From: Stigmatella ashevillena
Lineage (GTDB): Bacteria > Myxococcota > Myxococcia > Myxococcales > Myxococcaceae
Direction: 5' to 3'
Assembly (NCBI RefSeq): GCF_028368975.1
Contig: NZ_JAQNDM010000001.1
Span: 1-64,000, forward strand
DNA length: 64,000 nucleotides
Part shown: positions 44,578-56,743 of the stretch, piece after piece
Numbering within the stretch: the stretch's first letter is position 1
How the letters are laid out: each line of letters starts with the position of its first letter
The notes under the pieces: generated by a model
The model's database searches: none
The model's input: only the letters and a program-made list of their open reading frames with translations
Told to the model about the DNA's origin: nothing
Program-made: the position numbers and the translations under genes

Positions 44578-45450
44578 ATGTGGCGCCACCCTGTCCTCCT
44601 CGCGTTTCTCGCGTTCCTGATGCTCTTGCCGGGGTGCAAACGTTCCGATCCCCCCGCGGCAGGCACGTCCCCTCTGGCCCCCGAAGGCCGCAACCTCACG
44701 GTGAAAGGCTCGGACACGATGGTCCTCCTGGGCCAACGCTGGGCCGAGGAGTTCATGAAGCAGAACGCCCAGGTGTCCATCCAGGTGACAGGCGGTGGCT
44801 CCGGCACGGGCATCGCCGCCCTGGTCAACGGCACCACGGACATCGCCATGTCCAGCCGGGCCATCAAGCCGGCCGAGGCGCAAAAGGTCCAGGCGCAGCA
44901 CAAGACCGAGGCACGGGAAATCCCGGTCGCCCGCGATGGGGTGACGTTCTACGTCCACGAATCCAACCCCGTCAGCGCGCTCTCGGTGGCGCAGCTCAAG
45001 AGCATCTATCTGGGGGACATCACCCGCTGGAAGGAGGTGGGCGGATTGGACGAGCCCATCGTCCTCCACTCCCGCGAAAACTCCTCTGGGACTTACGTCT
45101 TCGTGAAAGAGCGCGTCCTGGGAGACGAGGACTTCTCTGCCTCCACCCTGTCACTGCCAGGCACCGCGGCGGTGGTGAACGCCGTGTCCAAGGAGAAGAA
45201 CGGCATCGGCTACGGCGGGGCGGCCTACGCCAAGGGCATCAAGCCGCTGAACATCCAGGAAGGCTCGGAACCCATCGCGCCATCCGCCGAGAACATCCAG
45301 AGCGGCCACTACCCCCTCTCGAGGGATCTCTTCTTCTACGTCCGAGGCGCCCCCCGCGCGAATGCCCAGGCCTTCATCGACTTCGTGCTCTCCCCGCAAG
45401 GACAGCAACTCGTTGCCCACGTGGGCTACTACCCCCTGAAACAGCGCTAA
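44578..45450 (+). CDS. PstS-like phosphate-binding lipoprotein
   Basis: The 290-residue protein has a lipoprotein signal (LMLLPGC) and the PBP-like phosphate-binding fold: KGSDTM near the start of the mature part, GGGSGTGIAALVNGTTDIAMSSR for the ligand loop, and HSRENSSGTYVF. It most resembles PstS of the ABC phosphate importer. No pstCAB genes are adjacent, so it may serve a distant transporter or act in sensing. It appears monocistronic. Confidence 0.87.
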   Translation: MWRHPVLLAFLAFLMLLPGCKRSDPPAAGTSPLAPEGRNLTVKGSDTMVLLGQRWAEEFMKQNAQVSIQVTGGGSGTGIAALVNGTTDIAMSSRAIKPAEAQKVQAQHKTEAREIPVARDGVTFYVHESNPVSALSVAQLKSIYLGDITRWKEVGGLDEPIVLHSRENSSGTYVFVKERVLGDEDFSASTLSLPGTAAVVNAVSKEKNGIGYGGAAYAKGIKPLNIQEGSEPIAPSAENIQSGHYPLSRDLFFYVRGAPRANAQAFIDFVLSPQGQQLVAHVGYYPLKQR

Positions 45451-45581
45451 CATACCTCGCGCGCTCGCCCACCCTGGGGGACAAGGTAGACCCAGCACAG
45501 GAGTGAAACTCGCAGGCCTCCTCATGATGGATCCACTCCTCCCACCCGGGGCGGGTATAGTTCTACCGCTCCGGAGGAGAA

Positions 45582-46739
45582 ATGCGTCCGTCTCGAATGA
45601 TGCGCGTAGTGGGGTTCAACGTCGATCGCGTGGTCTCGGAGGCCACCACGGATCCCGAGGTTCTCCGGCTGGAAAATTTCGCGACGGATCTGCCCCCTCC
45701 GCCGGACGCCATCGCCGCCACGCGCGAGGCGGTCGGCGCCAGTGAGGCCAACAGCTACGTGCCCTTCACGGGCACCGCGGGCCTCCGTCAGGCAGTGGCC
45801 TCGCGCCTCAAACGCCAGAGCAACCTCTCGTATGATCCGGACCGGCAGATCGTCATCACGGCCGGAGGCACCCAGGGCCTCATCTCCGCGCTGCTGGCCG
45901 TCATCGAGCCGGGCGACGAGGTGCTGCTGACGGATCCGACGTACGCGGGGATGATTCATCGCGTCACCTTCGCGGGCGGCGTGCCCATGTTCGTGCCGAT
46001 GAAGGTGGTGGACAAGCGGTGGCGGCTGGACCTGGACATGCTCCGGGCCATGGTGACGAGCCGCACCCGGGCCATGGTGCTGTCCAACCCGGGCATGCCT
46101 TCGGGCCACGTGCTGTCGGAGGCGGAGTGGCTGGCCATCCGCGAGCTGTGCGTCACGCGCAACCTGTGGCTCCTGTACGACGCCGCGCTCGAGGGCGTGC
46201 TCTATGACGGGCTGCCCCTGCGCCACCCGGCCTCGCTGACGGGCATGCCGGAGCGCACGCTCATCATCGGCTCCATCTCCAAGGAGTACCGGATGATCGG
46301 CTGGCGCATCGGCTGGATCGCCGGCCCACCCAAGGTGATGGCGGACGTCTTCTACACGCACAGCTACCTGGTCATCGCGCCGCCTGGCATCTCCCAGAAG
46401 GGCGCGGAGGTCGCGCTGCGCACCGAGAACTCCGGCGTCCAGGAGGCCATCTCCGAGTGGAAGGCCCGGCGGGACTTGATGCTCGAGCAGCTCGAGGGGC
46501 TGCCGGTCGTCATCCCCGATGGCGGCTGGAGCATGCTGCTGGACGCGCACGCGCTGGGCTACAGCGCCACGGATGCCGCCTCCATCTTGCTGACGCAGGC
46601 GAAGGTCGCCGCCACGCCCATGACGAACTGGGGCTCCTCGGTGGCCGAGCGCTACATCCGCCTCGTCTTCAGCTTCGAGACCCGGGAGCGGCTCAAGCTC
46701 CTTCGCGATCGCCTGCGCCGCACCTCCTTGTTGCCCTAA
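45582..46739 (+). CDS. Class I/II aminotransferase
   Basis: The 385-residue PLP-dependent enzyme has AGGTQGLISALLAV (cofactor loop), LSNPGMPSGHVLS, YDAALEG, and the Schiff-base Lys in SISKEYRMIGWRIGW, all typical of fold type I aminotransferases of the AspC group. It probably transaminates an amino acid with 2-oxoglutarate; the substrate cannot be read from sequence. ATG 45582 has a GGAGGAG site just upstream. Its end overlaps that of the convergent sigma factor gene by four bases. Confidence 0.9.
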   Translation: MRPSRMMRVVGFNVDRVVSEATTDPEVLRLENFATDLPPPPDAIAATREAVGASEANSYVPFTGTAGLRQAVASRLKRQSNLSYDPDRQIVITAGGTQGLISALLAVIEPGDEVLLTDPTYAGMIHRVTFAGGVPMFVPMKVVDKRWRLDLDMLRAMVTSRTRAMVLSNPGMPSGHVLSEAEWLAIRELCVTRNLWLLYDAALEGVLYDGLPLRHPASLTGMPERTLIIGSISKEYRMIGWRIGWIAGPPKVMADVFYTHSYLVIAPPGISQKGAEVALRTENSGVQEAISEWKARRDLMLEQLEGLPVVIPDGGWSMLLDAHALGYSATDAASILLTQAKVAATPMTNWGSSVAERYIRLVFSFETRERLKLLRDRLRRTSLLP

Positions 46740-47368
46740 TCCCCCCAGAGAGGCTCTTCCAGCAGCCCGGAGAGCTTCTCCAGCGCCAGCCGGACCCGTG
46801 TCTTCACCGTGCCCAGGGGCTCTCCGGTACGCTCGGAGATCTCCCGCTGGGACAGCCCCTCGAAGTAGGCCATCTCCACCATCGTCCGCTGCTCGCGGGG
46901 CAACTCCCGCAGCGCCGCGGCCACGCGCTTGCGGTCCTGCCACTGCTCGGTCACCTCGGAAGGCGCGGGCGCCACCGGGTTGACGAGCGGCGGGTGCGAG
47001 GCCACATCGGCGATGACGCGGGCCACGGTGCTCAGAGATCGCCGCCGGTCGATGGCGCGGGTCCGGGCAATCGTCACCACCCACGTCTCCAGACCGCCGC
47101 GTCGGGAGTCGTACTGACGGGCGCGGCGCCAGACCTCCAGGAAGGTCTCCTGGAGCACCTCCTCCGCGTCGGCCCGTGAGCCCAGGATGCGCAGCACCAC
47201 GGACCATGCGCGTCCCGAACAGCGCGTGTAGAGCACGCGCATCATCTCGCTGTTGCCTAAGGCAACCTGCTGGAGAAGCGCCTGGTCGGCCGCCGTCTCG
47301 CTCGCTTGCATAGCAGGGGAATCGGAAAGCACCGTCTGACTCCCGGATACCGCAACCTCGGGTGGCAT
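46736..47368 (-). CDS. ECF-type RNA polymerase sigma factor
   Basis: The 210-residue protein has sigma region 2 (RILGSRADAEEVLQETFLEVW, DSRRGGLETWV) and region 4 with the helix-turn-helix (LSQREISERTGEPLGTVKTRVRLALEKL). It directs RNA polymerase to a specific stress or envelope regulon. ATG 47368 is chosen; ATG 47313 is an alternative. No anti-sigma gene is adjacent, which suggests a fused, distant or absent partner. It is divergent from glgE across about 180 bases, so it might influence that promoter. Confidence 0.9.
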   Translation of the reverse strand: MPPEVAVSGSQTVLSDSPAMQASETAADQALLQQVALGNSEMMRVLYTRCSGRAWSVVLRILGSRADAEEVLQETFLEVWRRARQYDSRRGGLETWVVTIARTRAIDRRRSLSTVARVIADVASHPPLVNPVAPAPSEVTEQWQDRKRVAAALRELPREQRTMVEMAYFEGLSQREISERTGEPLGTVKTRVRLALEKLSGLLEEPLWGD

Positions 47369-47545
47369 CTCACATTTTTGCTGACAGATGCCGTTCCTGG
47401 ATCCCCCTGGGCACTGCCCCCAGGGCGCCCTCGAACGTTCACTTTTCACCAACTCCGCGTGCGGAGCCGTTCAACATCAACGTCCCTCGCATTGTGAAGC
47501 CCTGAAGAAGGGGAACCCAGCCCTATAAGCCCCGGCTGTCCTTAT

Positions 47546-49543
47546 ATGAACTCACGAATCGGAAGTGTGGTCATCGAGAGCGTCCGCCCAGAGTTGGATG
47601 GCGGCCGGTTTGCCGTGAAACGCGTCGAGGGGGACACATTCACCGTCGAGGCAGACCTGTTCAAGGAAGGACATGACGTCCTCGTCGCCATCGTCCGTTG
47701 GCGGCAAATTCTCCCCACCTCGCAAGAAACGTCCTGGAGCGAAGTGCCCATGCGCTCGCGAGGGAACGACTTGTGGACCGCCGAGTTCCCGCTCGCGCGC
47801 AATGGCCGCTACCAGTACACCGTGGAAGCATGGCCGGACCTGGTCGCCACCTGGGCTTCCGAACTCAAGCGCAAGGTGGATGCTGGGCGTGAGGTGCGCA
47901 GCGAGCTGCTGGAAGGCGCGGCGCTGCTGGAGGGCGCCGCCGGCCGGGCCCAGGCCGCGGGCTTCGCCGAGGACCACCGCTTGCTCACCGAGTCCTCCCG
48001 GAAGCTGAAGCAGCCCCCCTCGCCGGAGCACATCGCGGTCGCGCTGGCGCCCGAGTTGGCGCTGGCGGCGGCACGCCACGCGGATCGCTCGCTGGCCACC
48101 CGCTATGACCGGGTCCTGGAGGTCTTCGCGGACCGGGAGCGGGCGCGGACAGGGGCCTGGTACGAGTTCTTCCCGCGCTCGGCCCTGCGCGATGGCCGCA
48201 CGCACGGCACCTTCAAGGATGCCGAGGCGTGGTTGCCCTACGTCCAGTCCCTCGGCTTCGACACCATCTATCTGCCCCCCATCCACCCCATTGGCCGCAC
48301 GGCGCGCAAGGGCAAGAACAACAGCCTGAAGGCAGAGCCCGGAGACGTGGGCAGCCCCTGGGCCATCGGCTCCGCCGAGGGAGGCCACAAGGCGGTGCAT
48401 CCGGACCTGGGCACGCTGGAGGACTTCCGCCACTTCCTGAAGGCCGCGGAGGCCCACGGCATCGAGGTGGCCCTGGACATTGCCTACCAGTGCTCGCCGG
48501 ACCACCCCTACGTGAAGGAGCATCCGGAGTGGTTCCTCCACCGGCCGGACGGCACCATCAAGACGGCGGAGAACCCTCCCAAGCGCTACGAGGACATCGT
48601 CAACTTTGACTGGATGGGCCCCGCGCGCGAGGCGCTCTGGGCGGAGCTGGCCTCCGTGGTGCTGCACTGGGTGGAACAGGGCGTGCGCGTCTTCCGCGTG
48701 GACAACCCGCACACCAAGCCCCTCCAGTTCTGGGCCTGGCTCATCCGCAAGGTGCAGGATGCCCACCCGGGGGTGGTCTTCCTCTCGGAGGCCTTCACGC
48801 GCCCCAAGGTGATGAAGGCCCTGGCCAAGGTGGGCTTCAGCCAGTCCTACACGTACTTCACCTGGCGCAACTTCAAGCAGGAGCTCCAGGAGTACCTGGA
48901 GGAGATCACCTCGCCGCCTGTGTCCGAGTACTTCCGTGGCAACCTCTGGCCCAACACGCCTGACATCCTTCCAGAGATGCTCCAGCGCGCCGGCCCGGGC
49001 GGCTTCCGCCTGCGCGTGGCGCTGGCGGCCACCCTCTCCTCCTCTTACGGCATGTACTGTGGCTACGAGCTCTGCGAGGACCGCGGCCTGCACGGCAAGG
49101 AGGAGTATCTCGACTCGGAGAAGTACCAGCTCGTGGCGTGGGAGCTCGACCGGCCCGGCAACATCCGCGGTTGGATTGCCAAGCTGAACGCGGCCCGAAA
49201 GCAGCACCGCGCGCTCCAGCTCTACGGGAACCTCGAGTTCCACGTGGCCGAGAACGAGCACATCCTCTTCTACAGCAAGCGCACGAAGGATGGCTCCAGC
49301 CAGGTGCTCGTCGCGGTGAGCCTGGATCCGCACTCCTCCCAGGAGGCCCTCCTCCACGTGCCCCTGGAGGCGTTGGGCATCCAACCCGACGAGACCTACC
49401 AGGTGCATGAACTGCTGACGGATGAGCGTCGGCTGTGGCAAGGACCTCACGCCCAGGTGATGCTGACCCCCGAGCAGCCTGCGGCCATCTGGGCTGTGTA
49501 CCGCTTCCGTCGCTCCGAGCAGGCGTTCGACTACTACGAGTGA
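47546..49543 (+). CDS. glgE: Alpha-1,4-glucan:maltose-1-phosphate maltosyltransferase
   Basis: The 665-residue GH13 enzyme extends alpha-1,4-glucan using maltose-1-phosphate. An N-terminal beta domain (about 10-115) and a helical segment precede the catalytic barrel, with GRTARKGKNN, the nucleophile Asp in VFRVDNPHTKP, and the acid/base Glu in FLSEAFTRP; a C-terminal beta domain follows. These are GlgE signatures. Start ATG 47546 has no clear ribosome site. It heads an operon with treS, mak and glgB, 15 bases before treS. Confidence 0.96.
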   Translation: MNSRIGSVVIESVRPELDGGRFAVKRVEGDTFTVEADLFKEGHDVLVAIVRWRQILPTSQETSWSEVPMRSRGNDLWTAEFPLARNGRYQYTVEAWPDLVATWASELKRKVDAGREVRSELLEGAALLEGAAGRAQAAGFAEDHRLLTESSRKLKQPPSPEHIAVALAPELALAAARHADRSLATRYDRVLEVFADRERARTGAWYEFFPRSALRDGRTHGTFKDAEAWLPYVQSLGFDTIYLPPIHPIGRTARKGKNNSLKAEPGDVGSPWAIGSAEGGHKAVHPDLGTLEDFRHFLKAAEAHGIEVALDIAYQCSPDHPYVKEHPEWFLHRPDGTIKTAENPPKRYEDIVNFDWMGPAREALWAELASVVLHWVEQGVRVFRVDNPHTKPLQFWAWLIRKVQDAHPGVVFLSEAFTRPKVMKALAKVGFSQSYTYFTWRNFKQELQEYLEEITSPPVSEYFRGNLWPNTPDILPEMLQRAGPGGFRLRVALAATLSSSYGMYCGYELCEDRGLHGKEEYLDSEKYQLVAWELDRPGNIRGWIAKLNAARKQHRALQLYGNLEFHVAENEHILFYSKRTKDGSSQVLVAVSLDPHSSQEALLHVPLEALGIQPDETYQVHELLTDERRLWQGPHAQVMLTPEQPAAIWAVYRFRRSEQAFDYYE

Positions 49544-49558
49544 TTCTCCGAGAGGTGT

Positions 49559-51210
<1,652 letters not shown>

Positions 51211-51214
<4 letters not shown>

Positions 51215-52542
51215 CCCCCGTGGACCTGACCAAGCTGCCCGAATACCTGAAGCATCAGCGCTGGTTTGCTGGCAAGGCCTGGCCCATCAAGTCCGTGTCC
51301 GTGGTGGACCACGTGACCTTGGACTCCGGCCCGTGTGCCTTCAGCCTGGCCGTCGTGGAAGTCGCCTACGAGCTGGGCCATCCTGAGCGCTACCTGCTGC
51401 CCGTCAAGCCTTCCGCGGAGGGCATCCAGGACGCGCTCGAAGAGGTGGACTGCCTGCGTTCCCTCTTCCAGCTCATCCGCGAGCAGCGCTCGATGCCCTC
51501 CTCGTCCGGACGTGTCCAGGGCGAGTGGCTCAGCACGCAGGATGGGCTCATCGCACTGCCCGACCCGTTGCCGGTGCGCCGCCTCATGGTGGAGCAGAGC
51601 AATACCTCCGTCGTCTTCGGCGAGAAGGTCATCCTGAAGATCATCCGCAGGCTGGAGGCGGGGGTGAACCCGGAACATGAGATGGGGCGGTTTCTCGCCA
51701 CCCGCACCTCGTTCCGCTCCACGCCCATGCTGCTGGGCGCGCTGACCCTGGAGGGCAACGCAGGGGCCACCCTGGCGCTGGTGCACCGCTTCGTGCCCAA
51801 CGCCGTGGACGGCTGGAAGTACACGCTGGAGCAGTTCCGCCGCGCCGGAGAACTCACCGGCCCCTTCCTGGAAGAGATGCGGGAGTTGGGGCGCCGCATT
51901 GGCCAACTGCACCATGCGCTGGCCTCGGTGTCCGATGATCCCGCCTTCGCCCCGGAGCCGCTCCTCCAGGAAGATCTCCAGCGCTGGAGCGCCTCCATTC
52001 TGGGCGAGATGGGCAAGACGCTGGCGGACGCCAGCCGGGTGCACGTGGACATCGACAACCAACGCGAGCGGCTGATGGATCACGCGCGTCGGCTGGCGCA
52101 CGTGACGCCCTCCGGGCAGAAGATCCGCATCCATGGGGATCTCCACCTGGGCCAGGTGCTCCGCTCGGAGGGCCAGTGGCTCATCTTCGACTTCGAGGGA
52201 GAGCCCGCCCGCAACTTCACCCAGCGCCGGGAGAAGTACTCGCCCATGCGGGACGTCGCGGGGATGTTGCGCTCGTTCGACTACGCCGAGGCCACGGTGA
52301 TGTTGGAGGGCAACTCGCCCGGTCCGCGGCTGGCCCCCTGCCGGGAGGCCTTCCTCGAAGGCTACCGAGAGGTCACCCGGGGCGCGGCCTTCCTGCCCGC
52401 CGACGAGGCCTCGTTCGGCACGATGCTCCGCGCCTTCGAGTTGGAGAAGCTGCTTTACGAAGTCCGTTATGAACTGCAGAACCGCCCGGACTGGGTGCGT
52501 ATCCCCGTCCAGGCCCTCTTGAGGATGGAGGAGCCGACGTGA
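51211..52542 (+). CDS. mak: Maltokinase
   Basis: The 443-residue protein is a Pep2/Mak-type maltokinase, phosphorylating maltose to maltose-1-phosphate with ATP. It has an N-terminal cap ([15 protein letters not shown]), a kinase-like N-lobe with [18 protein letters not shown], the catalytic loop [12 protein letters not shown] and the metal-binding [12 protein letters not shown]. It links treS and glgE functions. Its start overlaps the treS stop and its stop overlaps the GTG of glgB, so translation of the three is coupled. Confidence 0.96.
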
Positions 52543-54740
52543 AGAAGCCCGCCGAGCGACAGCCGATCGACACGGAGATTCAGCAGCTCCTCGAGCTGCG
52601 CCATTCCGAGCCCCACCACCTGCTCGGCATCCACCCAGACGGGGATGGCGTGGTGGTCCGCGCCTACCGTCCGGATGCCACCGCCATCCACGTCGTCCCA
52701 GACTTTGGGGGCCGCGTCCCCATGACGCACCGCAAGGGGGGCATCTTCGAGGCGCGCCTCAACGGGCGGGACCAGGTGTTCAACTACCTGCTGGAGGTGG
52801 AGTACCCGGGCAACAAGACCTTCACCCTGAGAGACCCCTACAGCTTCCTGCCCACGCTGGGAGAGCTGGACCTGTACTACGCGGGCCAGGGCCGTCACGA
52901 GCGGCTGTGGGAGCGGATGGGGGCGCACCTCATCCACCACAACGGCGTGGCGGGTGTGTCCTTCGCGGCGTGGGCCCCCACGGCGGCGGGCGTCTCCGTG
53001 GTGGGAGACTTCAACGGCTGGGATGGCCGCCTGCACCCCATGCGGCGCATGGGCGCGTCCGGCATCTGGGAGCTGTTCATCCCCGAGGTGGGCGAGGGCA
53101 CGCGGTACAAGTTCGAGATCCGCCCCAACCACGGGGGCGCGCCGCTGCTCAAGGCCGACCCGTTCGCCTTCCGCACGGAAGTCCCACCGGCCACCGCCTC
53201 GGTGGTGCATGCCCTGAACCACTTCTCGTGGACGGACACGCAGTGGCTGTCCACCCGGAGCCAGGGAGAGCCCACGCACAAGCCCTGGAGCGTGTACGAA
53301 GTCCACATCGGCTCCTGGCGGCGCATCGTGCAGGACGGGGACAGGCCCCTGACCTACCGGGAGCTGGCCCACGAGCTGGGCGACTACGTCAAACGCATGG
53401 GCTTCACGCACGTGGAGCTGCTGCCGGTATCGGAGCACCCCTATGGCCCGTCCTGGGGCTACCAGGTGGGCAATTACTACGCACCCACCGCGCGCTACGG
53501 GCACCCGGACGACCTGCGCTACCTCATCAACCACCTGCACGAGCAGGGCATCGGCATCCTCATCGACTGGGTGCCCGGCCACTTCCCCCGGGATGCGCAC
53601 GCGCTGGGGAACTTCGATGGCACGGCGCTCTACGAGCACGCGGATCCCCGGCAGGGCTCACAGCCGGACTGGGGCACGCTGGTCTTCAACTTCGGGCGCA
53701 ACGAGGTCCGCAACTTCCTCATCGCCAACGCGCTCTTCTGGATCGAGGAGTACCACGTGGACGGGCTGCGCGTGGACGCGGTGGCCTCCATGCTCTACCT
53801 GGACTACAGCCGCAAGCACGGCGAGTGGGTCCCCAACCGATGGGGAGGCCGGGAGAACGAAGAGGCCATCACCTTCCTGCGCGAGCTGAACGACTCCGTG
53901 CGCAGCAAGCACCCGGGCGTGGTCGTCATCGCCGAGGAATCCACCGCCTGGCCCAAGGTGAGCCAGCCCACCACCGAGGGCGGCCTGGGGTTCCACTTCA
54001 AGTGGAACATGGGGTGGATGCACGACACGCTGCTGTACTTCTCGAAGGACCCCATCTACCGGCAACACCACCACAACAACCTCACCTTCGGCCTGCTCTA
54101 CGCGTTCAGCGAGAACTTCATGCTGCCGCTGAGCCATGACGAGGTGGTGCACGGCAAGGGCTCCCTGTACGGCCGGATGCCCGGGGATGCCTGGCAGAAA
54201 CAGGCCAACCTCCGGGCCTTGCTGGCCTGGATGTGGGCCCACCCGGGCAAGAAGCTGCTCTTCATGGGAGGCGAGTTCGGCCAGCCCTCGGAGTGGAGCA
54301 GTGACCGGAGCCTGGACTGGCACTTGCTGGAGGATCCGGGACACCGGGGCATCCAGTCCCTGGTGATGGACCTGAACCGGCTGTACCGGGACATTCCCGC
54401 GCTGTACGACGCGGACAGCGAGCCCCGGGGCTTCCAGTGGGTGCAGCCGGATGCGGCGGCGTCGAACGTGTTCTCCTTCATCCGGCGCTCGCGCACCCCG
54501 GGACGGCACGTGGTGTGTGTGGCCAACCTGTCCCCGGTTCCGCGCGAGAACTACCGCGTTGGCTTCCCGCTCCAGGGCTCCTACCAGGAGCTGGTGAACA
54601 CGGACGCCCGGGAGTACGGGGGCTCGGGCATAGGCAACGGCGGGCAGATCCACACGGAGGATCAACCGTGGGATGGGCAGGCAGCGTCCGCGCTGCTGAC
54701 GCTCCCTCCCCTCTCGGTGGTCTGGTTCAGCCCAGGCTGA
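52539..54740 (+). CDS. glgB: 1,4-alpha-glucan branching enzyme
   Basis: The 733-residue GH13 enzyme introduces alpha-1,6 branches. Two N-terminal carbohydrate-binding/beta domains (about 20-110 and 120-220) precede the barrel with GLRVDAVASMLYLDYSR (nucleophile), VVIAEESTAWP (acid/base) and LPLSHDEVVHGK. The start is GTG 52539, overlapping the mak stop (GTGA), with GGAGG upstream. It completes the GlgE pathway: trehalose to maltose to maltose-1-phosphate to linear and then branched glucan. Confidence 0.97.
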   Translation: MKKPAERQPIDTEIQQLLELRHSEPHHLLGIHPDGDGVVVRAYRPDATAIHVVPDFGGRVPMTHRKGGIFEARLNGRDQVFNYLLEVEYPGNKTFTLRDPYSFLPTLGELDLYYAGQGRHERLWERMGAHLIHHNGVAGVSFAAWAPTAAGVSVVGDFNGWDGRLHPMRRMGASGIWELFIPEVGEGTRYKFEIRPNHGGAPLLKADPFAFRTEVPPATASVVHALNHFSWTDTQWLSTRSQGEPTHKPWSVYEVHIGSWRRIVQDGDRPLTYRELAHELGDYVKRMGFTHVELLPVSEHPYGPSWGYQVGNYYAPTARYGHPDDLRYLINHLHEQGIGILIDWVPGHFPRDAHALGNFDGTALYEHADPRQGSQPDWGTLVFNFGRNEVRNFLIANALFWIEEYHVDGLRVDAVASMLYLDYSRKHGEWVPNRWGGRENEEAITFLRELNDSVRSKHPGVVVIAEESTAWPKVSQPTTEGGLGFHFKWNMGWMHDTLLYFSKDPIYRQHHHNNLTFGLLYAFSENFMLPLSHDEVVHGKGSLYGRMPGDAWQKQANLRALLAWMWAHPGKKLLFMGGEFGQPSEWSSDRSLDWHLLEDPGHRGIQSLVMDLNRLYRDIPALYDADSEPRGFQWVQPDAAASNVFSFIRRSRTPGRHVVCVANLSPVPRENYRVGFPLQGSYQELVNTDAREYGGSGIGNGGQIHTEDQPWDGQAASALLTLPPLSVVWFSPG

Positions 54741-54756
54741 GCCGTCTGGCCTCACT

Positions 54757-54787
54757 GGCGGAGGGGGGGAGAGAACCCCTCCCCGCC
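54757..54787. terminator. Putative terminator after the glgE operon
   Basis: A G-rich run (GGCGGAGGGGGGG from 54757) pairs imperfectly with CCCCTCCCCGCC (54776-54787) over a short AGAGAA loop, between the convergent glgB and nucleotidase genes. No T tract is present; the call rests on position and strength. Confidence 0.5.
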
Positions 54788-54800
54788 TCCGGGCACGGGA

Positions 54801-56648
54801 TTACGGCGACGGGCACTTCGCGGGGCCGAGGGTGGCCTCGTAGTAGTACTTGTACAGATCGGGCGAGAGCGTGAAGTTGCACGTGTTCACGCTGGCCGGA
54901 TCGAGATTCGGGTGGGACTCGATGTAACGGGCGATGTAGTCGCGCACCCCATCGGCGGAGGTCCAGAGGATCCTGCCCTCCCGGAACATGGAGAAGCCAC
55001 CTCCGCCCCCCGCCCGGTAGTTGTTGATGGCGACGCGGAAGATCTGGTCATCGGTGACGTCCTGCCCCTTGAACCGCAGGTGGGTGAGGCGCGAGCCCGC
55101 GGGCTTGGTGAGATCAAAACCGTATTCGATGACCGAATAGAGGTCCCAGTTGTAGAGGCGTGCGTTGGGCTGCCTCGCCAGGTCCGGCTTGGAGACATCC
55201 GGCGGTGCGCTGGGGTTCCACGGGTTGAAGAACTGGGCGTTGACCTCCAGGGCCCGGCGCAGGATGGAGCCGTCGATCTCCATCACGTACAGCGTGTTGT
55301 CGTAGATGTAGATGCTGTAGGCATCACGCAGGGTGACGTCTCCCGAGGGAAGCGCGCCGGTATCGGTGAAGAGGGCGGCGAGCGAGAAGTCCACGGGATA
55401 GCCTTCCGCGGTAGCGGCCTCTTCCTGCACCTTGTTGATGAGGTCTGCCAGGGCGCTGTCCCCATACCGGGCGGCATGGCCTCCCGGAAAAGCGGCCTGG
55501 GTGGAGCCAATGCGGGCATTCACGTAGGCCTGCGTGGTCTCGTGGTGGCTCCGGGTGAGCTGGACTACCTGGGCATCTTCCTCCACGGAAGCGTCCACCG
55601 CGGCCAGGCGCGAGTCCTTGGCATCGACCATCCAGCGGCCGTCTTTATGGACGAGGGAGAGATCCACCTGCCCCAGGTGACTGCCCCAGCGGTTGGGCTG
55701 GATGAGCAGCACTTCCTGCCCCTGGGTGTTCTTCAGCAGCATCTTCGGAATGGGCTGGTGGGTGTGGCCCGTGAGCATCACGTCGATGCCGTCGACCTGC
55801 TGGGCGATCTGCACCGCCTCGTTCTCACCGGGGATGTTGCCCCGGTCCGCCCACTTCGTGGGATCGGCGTAGTCGGCCAGCCAGGACGCCGGATCGGTCG
55901 CCGAACCGGTGGGCTGCTTGTCCGGGCCGCTGTGGATGGCCACCACCACGACGTCGGCCCCCTCCTTCCGGATCTTCTGCACGTACGTCCGGGCCGTCTC
56001 CAGGGGATCGTCGAAGCGCAGGCCGAAGATGTTCTCCGGGCGCTCCCACGTCGTCACCCCGGGCGTCACCAGCCCGAGCAGGCCCACCTTCACCCCACAC
56101 ACCTCCTTGATGAGGTAGGGGGTGAAGGCCTCGCCGCCATCGGCCGCATTGCGCACATTGGCCCCGAGCAGGGGAAAGCTCACCTCGCTCTTGAACTTGT
56201 TGAGGACCCCGAGGCCGTAGTTGAACTCGTGGTTCCCGAGCGCCATGGCGTCATAGCGCAGCTCGTTCATCGCCAGCGCCATGGGGTGCTGGGGGGTGTT
56301 GTTCACCAGGGAGTAGTAGGTGCCCAGCGGCGTTCCCTGGATGGTGTCGCCGGTGTCGACGAGCAGGTTGCAGTCCGGATTCTCCGCCCGCGCCTTCCGG
56401 ACGAGCGTGGCCACCTTGGCAAGGCCGCGCTGGGCGTCCGGGGTGCCCGTGAAGTAGTCCCAGGGGAAGATGTTGGTGTGCAGGTCGCTGGTCTGGAGCA
56501 GCCGCAGCGTGCGCGGAGAGGTATCCACGGGAGGAGGAGGCGGCGGCTCTGGATCGTCACCACAGGCGGAGAGTTGAAAGAGGGCAGTGGCGCTCAGGGA
56601 AGCAAAGAGGGCCGCCCGGCGAGCACGCGCGGAAGAACGCGGAAACAT
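54801..56648 (-). CDS. UshA-like 5'-nucleotidase/cyclic phosphodiesterase lipoprotein
   Basis: The 615-residue protein has a lipoprotein signal (LFQLSAC) and a Pro-rich linker. A metallophosphoesterase domain follows (TSDLHTN, VDTGDTIQG, ALGNHEFNYG, LTGHTHQP), then the 5'-nucleotidase C-terminal domain with YNWDLYSVIEYGFDLTKP and INNYRAGGGGGF. It hydrolyses nucleotides or cyclic nucleotides outside the inner membrane, for phosphate or nucleoside salvage. Length matches UshA/YfkN-type enzymes. It appears monocistronic. Confidence 0.92.
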   Translation of the reverse strand: MFPRSSARARRAALFASLSATALFQLSACGDDPEPPPPPPVDTSPRTLRLLQTSDLHTNIFPWDYFTGTPDAQRGLAKVATLVRKARAENPDCNLLVDTGDTIQGTPLGTYYSLVNNTPQHPMALAMNELRYDAMALGNHEFNYGLGVLNKFKSEVSFPLLGANVRNAADGGEAFTPYLIKEVCGVKVGLLGLVTPGVTTWERPENIFGLRFDDPLETARTYVQKIRKEGADVVVVAIHSGPDKQPTGSATDPASWLADYADPTKWADRGNIPGENEAVQIAQQVDGIDVMLTGHTHQPIPKMLLKNTQGQEVLLIQPNRWGSHLGQVDLSLVHKDGRWMVDAKDSRLAAVDASVEEDAQVVQLTRSHHETTQAYVNARIGSTQAAFPGGHAARYGDSALADLINKVQEEAATAEGYPVDFSLAALFTDTGALPSGDVTLRDAYSIYIYDNTLYVMEIDGSILRRALEVNAQFFNPWNPSAPPDVSKPDLARQPNARLYNWDLYSVIEYGFDLTKPAGSRLTHLRFKGQDVTDDQIFRVAINNYRAGGGGGFSMFREGRILWTSADGVRDYIARYIESHPNLDPASVNTCNFTLSPDLYKYYYEATLGPAKCPSP

Positions 56649-56743
56649 GAGAGATGACCTCGTCAGGGAGAGACCGGGCGATCCAGCCCCGGCGGATCCA
56701 CCCTACTACCGGAAGTCCTCCCCGAGGAGCCCGCGGGGACGTC